Below, one piece after another: positions 62,554-64,000 of a stretch of DNA of 64,000 bases. Position numbers and translations under genes: made by a program. The stretch is from Dyadobacter sp. UC 10 (lineage in GTDB: Bacteria; Bacteroidota; Bacteroidia; Cytophagales; Spirosomataceae), in assembly GCF_008369915.1 (NCBI RefSeq), contig NZ_VSRN01000001.1:6072501-6136500 (forward strand). The letters run 5' to 3'. The notes beneath the pieces are model-generated. The model saw nothing but the letters and a program-made list of their open reading frames with translations. It ran no database searches and was not told the origin of the DNA. Each line of letters begins with the position of its first letter. Position 1 is the first letter of the stretch.

Positions 62554-63795
62554 CTACCAATTATGAATCGACCCATCGGGGGCCTTCAAAATCGGGTGCG
62601 GGAATTTGGTTTTTTCTTTTACTTCCATCACGAAGGTGGCTTTTTTAGGGTCAAACTTTACGCCGAGTCCAGGGGCTTCGTTGAGGTATAGCTTACCGTT
62701 TTTGAAATTGATAAAATCTTCATTGAAATAAGGCGGCCGCTCGGGTTCGCCCCCGCCCAGTTCCATCATCGCCCGCGCAGGACTGCTCGAACCAAGCACG
62801 TGAACAAGCGTAGCCGTGGACAGCGGACCGGTAAAGTGCGGGATCATGCCCACATAATGCGTTTCGCACATCGAAGCCAGCTTCTTGAACTCAGCTATTC
62901 CGCCCGTATTCGGTAAAGTAAACCGCGTGTAGTCGATCCAGCGCTTTTCAATGAATTCGTTGGAATCCCACCGGTCGCCGAACTGTTCACCCACAGCGAT
63001 AGGCACTTTGGTCATCGCGCGCACATTCTGGTAGACAGCCGGGTTTTCGGAGCGGACAATATCTTCTACGAAATAAGGTTCAAGCGGTTCGAGCGCCGTG
63101 CATATCTTCAAGCCGTCCGTGAGGTCGAAGCGGGTGTGCAGGTCAATCGCCCACTTTCCGCCCCCTCCTACTGCCTCATCAATCCTTTTACAGAACTCGA
63201 TGGTCTTTTTTACATTTTCATAAAAATCAAATGGCTGGTCACCATTGCCACCTGTCGGCCCGATCCGGTACGACCTAAGTCCTGCTTCGATACAATCCCG
63301 CGCGCGCTCTTCTTCGGTTTTGGCTTTGGAAGCGCGGAAACCGGTCGCATAACATTCCACGTAATCACGCGTCGCGCCGCCGAGCAGCTCATAAACCGGC
63401 ACATTCAATGCTTTGCCTTTGATGTCCCAGAGCGCCATTTCAAGCGCGCCAAGTGCATGCAGCTTTTCGCGTCCCGGCGGGTAAAACATCCCCCGGTACA
63501 CATTCTGCCAGATGTGCTCGATCCGGAATGGGTCCTCGCCGATCATCATCTGTGCGCATTGCTCGATCATATCCCTGGAGCCGCCCTCGCCGATACCGAT
63601 GATCCCGCCGTCGGTTTCTATTTCTACAATCCCGCGCGCCTGATTAAAAAGTGGCTTATTATAACCCGGAGCAGCATAGTAGCGGATTTTTGTAATCTTC
63701 ATCTTGGATGCAGCCTCAGCCTTAAATAACGGAAGACCGGTAGCCACGGCAGCCGATCCTAATACTGCGTTTTTTATAAAATTTCGTCTTTGCAT
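62554..63795 (-). CDS. Exported mandelate racemase/muconate lactonizing (acid dehydratase)-family enzyme
   Basis: A 413-residue enolase-superfamily enzyme. A twin-arginine signal covers residues 1-29 (QRRNFIKNAVLGSAA). Metal ligands are D218, E244 and E270; H220 (DLHTR) and H320 (PHFTGP) are the probable acid/base residues, as in sugar-acid dehydratases. It resembles the neighbouring galactonate dehydratase in design but is divergent, so it may act on another sugar acid such as gluconate, arabinonate or a galactonate isomer. It is the first gene of the leftward set. Confidence 0.86.
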   Translation of the reverse strand: MQRRNFIKNAVLGSAAVATGLPLFKAEAASKMKITKIRYYAAPGYNKPLFNQARGIVEIETDGGIIGIGEGGSRDMIEQCAQMMIGEDPFRIEHIWQNVYRGMFYPPGREKLHALGALEMALWDIKGKALNVPVYELLGGATRDYVECYATGFRASKAKTEEERARDCIEAGLRSYRIGPTGGNGDQPFDFYENVKKTIEFCKRIDEAVGGGGKWAIDLHTRFDLTDGLKICTALEPLEPYFVEDIVRSENPAVYQNVRAMTKVPIAVGEQFGDRWDSNEFIEKRWIDYTRFTLPNTGGIAEFKKLASMCETHYVGMIPHFTGPLSTATLVHVLGSSSPARAMMELGGGEPERPPYFNEDFINFKNGKLYLNEAPGLGVKFDPKKATFVMEVKEKTKFPHPILKAPDGSIHNW

Positions 63796-63840
63796 GGGGG
63801 ATTGGGGTTGGTTAGGGGAATGTTAGGACGTGAAGGGGTG

Positions 63841-63915
63841 TTTGTGATCATTAGTGGTCATTGGTTGTCATTGGTGGTCAGTAATGGTCATTTATTGTCA
63901 CTCGTGGTCATTGGT
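63841..63915. repeat. 10-bp-periodic GTCATT repeats upstream of the second dehydratase gene
   Basis: Seven decamers of the form NNNNNGKTCA (for example TTAGTGGTCA, TTGGTTGTCA, TTGGTGGTCA) run in register from 63841. They are more degenerate than the array at 62381 but share the GTCATT core and the 10-bp period. The array lies about 50 bases before the start of the 62554-63795 gene. Confidence 0.75.
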
Positions 63916-64000
63916 TGCTGGATATTGTTTAGGGTGGTTCGGTTTGGTTGGAATTGGCGGGAATTATTGCTTCCGAGCTTTGCCTGATGGTATTCGTAAA

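Noticed and set aside
62460..62691. Short frames encoding LTHS repeats
   Set aside because: They are the translation of the ACTC microsatellite and run antisense into the dehydratase gene.
1..64000. tRNA, rRNA or known riboswitch genes
   Set aside because: No cloverleaf, rRNA or familiar riboswitch core was recognised by reading; a covariance-model scan would be needed to exclude small structured RNAs.

Overview
The window looks like a chromosomal segment of a Bacteroidota bacterium of the order Cytophagales, most like Dyadobacter or a relative (the genus is an inference). The evidence is three SusC/SusD pairs, C-terminal sorting domains of the type IX secretion system (types A and B), DKNYY and DUF4932 proteins, lipoproteins with Bacteroidota-style signals, and an almost complete lack of Shine-Dalgarno sequences. 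No rRNA, tRNA, transposase, phage or cas gene was seen.

Layout. 1-4.7 kb: housekeeping genes (end of folC, trmB, gap, dapD) and a small XRE-type regulator preceded by a set of palindromic half-sites. 4.7-6.6 kb: a large secreted T9SS type B protein. 6.7-26.4 kb: an unusual nutrient-uptake island of two SusC/SusD pairs, a membrane-anchored di-haem DUF1549/DUF1553 protein, a Tat-exported DUF1501 lipoprotein, a large propeller-cytochrome protein and two tandem exported TIM-barrel isomerase-like proteins. It has no recognisable glycoside hydrolase. Each of its four transcription units is preceded by a near-identical 15-bp motif, and both susC genes there share a leader block containing a short upstream reading frame.

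26.4-34.4 kb: a DKNYY lipoprotein, a CotH/lamin-tail T9SS protein, a TPR protein and gyrA. 34.7-39.0 kb: an operon (GntP permease, RidA, D-serine dehydratase-like PLP enzyme, M19 dipeptidase) that fits D-amino-acid catabolism. A REP-like palindrome array lies in its first gap. 39.1-50.9 kb: a small unknown protein, a fused trehalose-6-phosphate synthase/phosphatase, a sigma factor operon, and miscellaneous envelope and hypothetical genes.

50.9-63.8 kb: one long leftward gene set for a De Ley-Doudoroff type galactonate route. It has two Tat-exported enolase-superfamily dehydratases, SusC/SusD, a PQQ dehydrogenase with an inserted cytochrome c domain, KDGal kinase, KDP(G)Gal aldolase and a hexuronate-type MFS transporter. 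The signal peptides suggest that sugar oxidation and dehydration happen in the periplasm, and that the keto-deoxy acid is imported for phosphorylation and cleavage. The gaps in this gene set hold several short tandem repeat arrays, including two 10-bp-periodic arrays upstream of the two dehydratase genes.

The strongest candidates for something undescribed are the cytochrome/DUF1501 uptake island with its shared upstream motif, and the periplasmic galactonate pathway with its phased decamer repeats.
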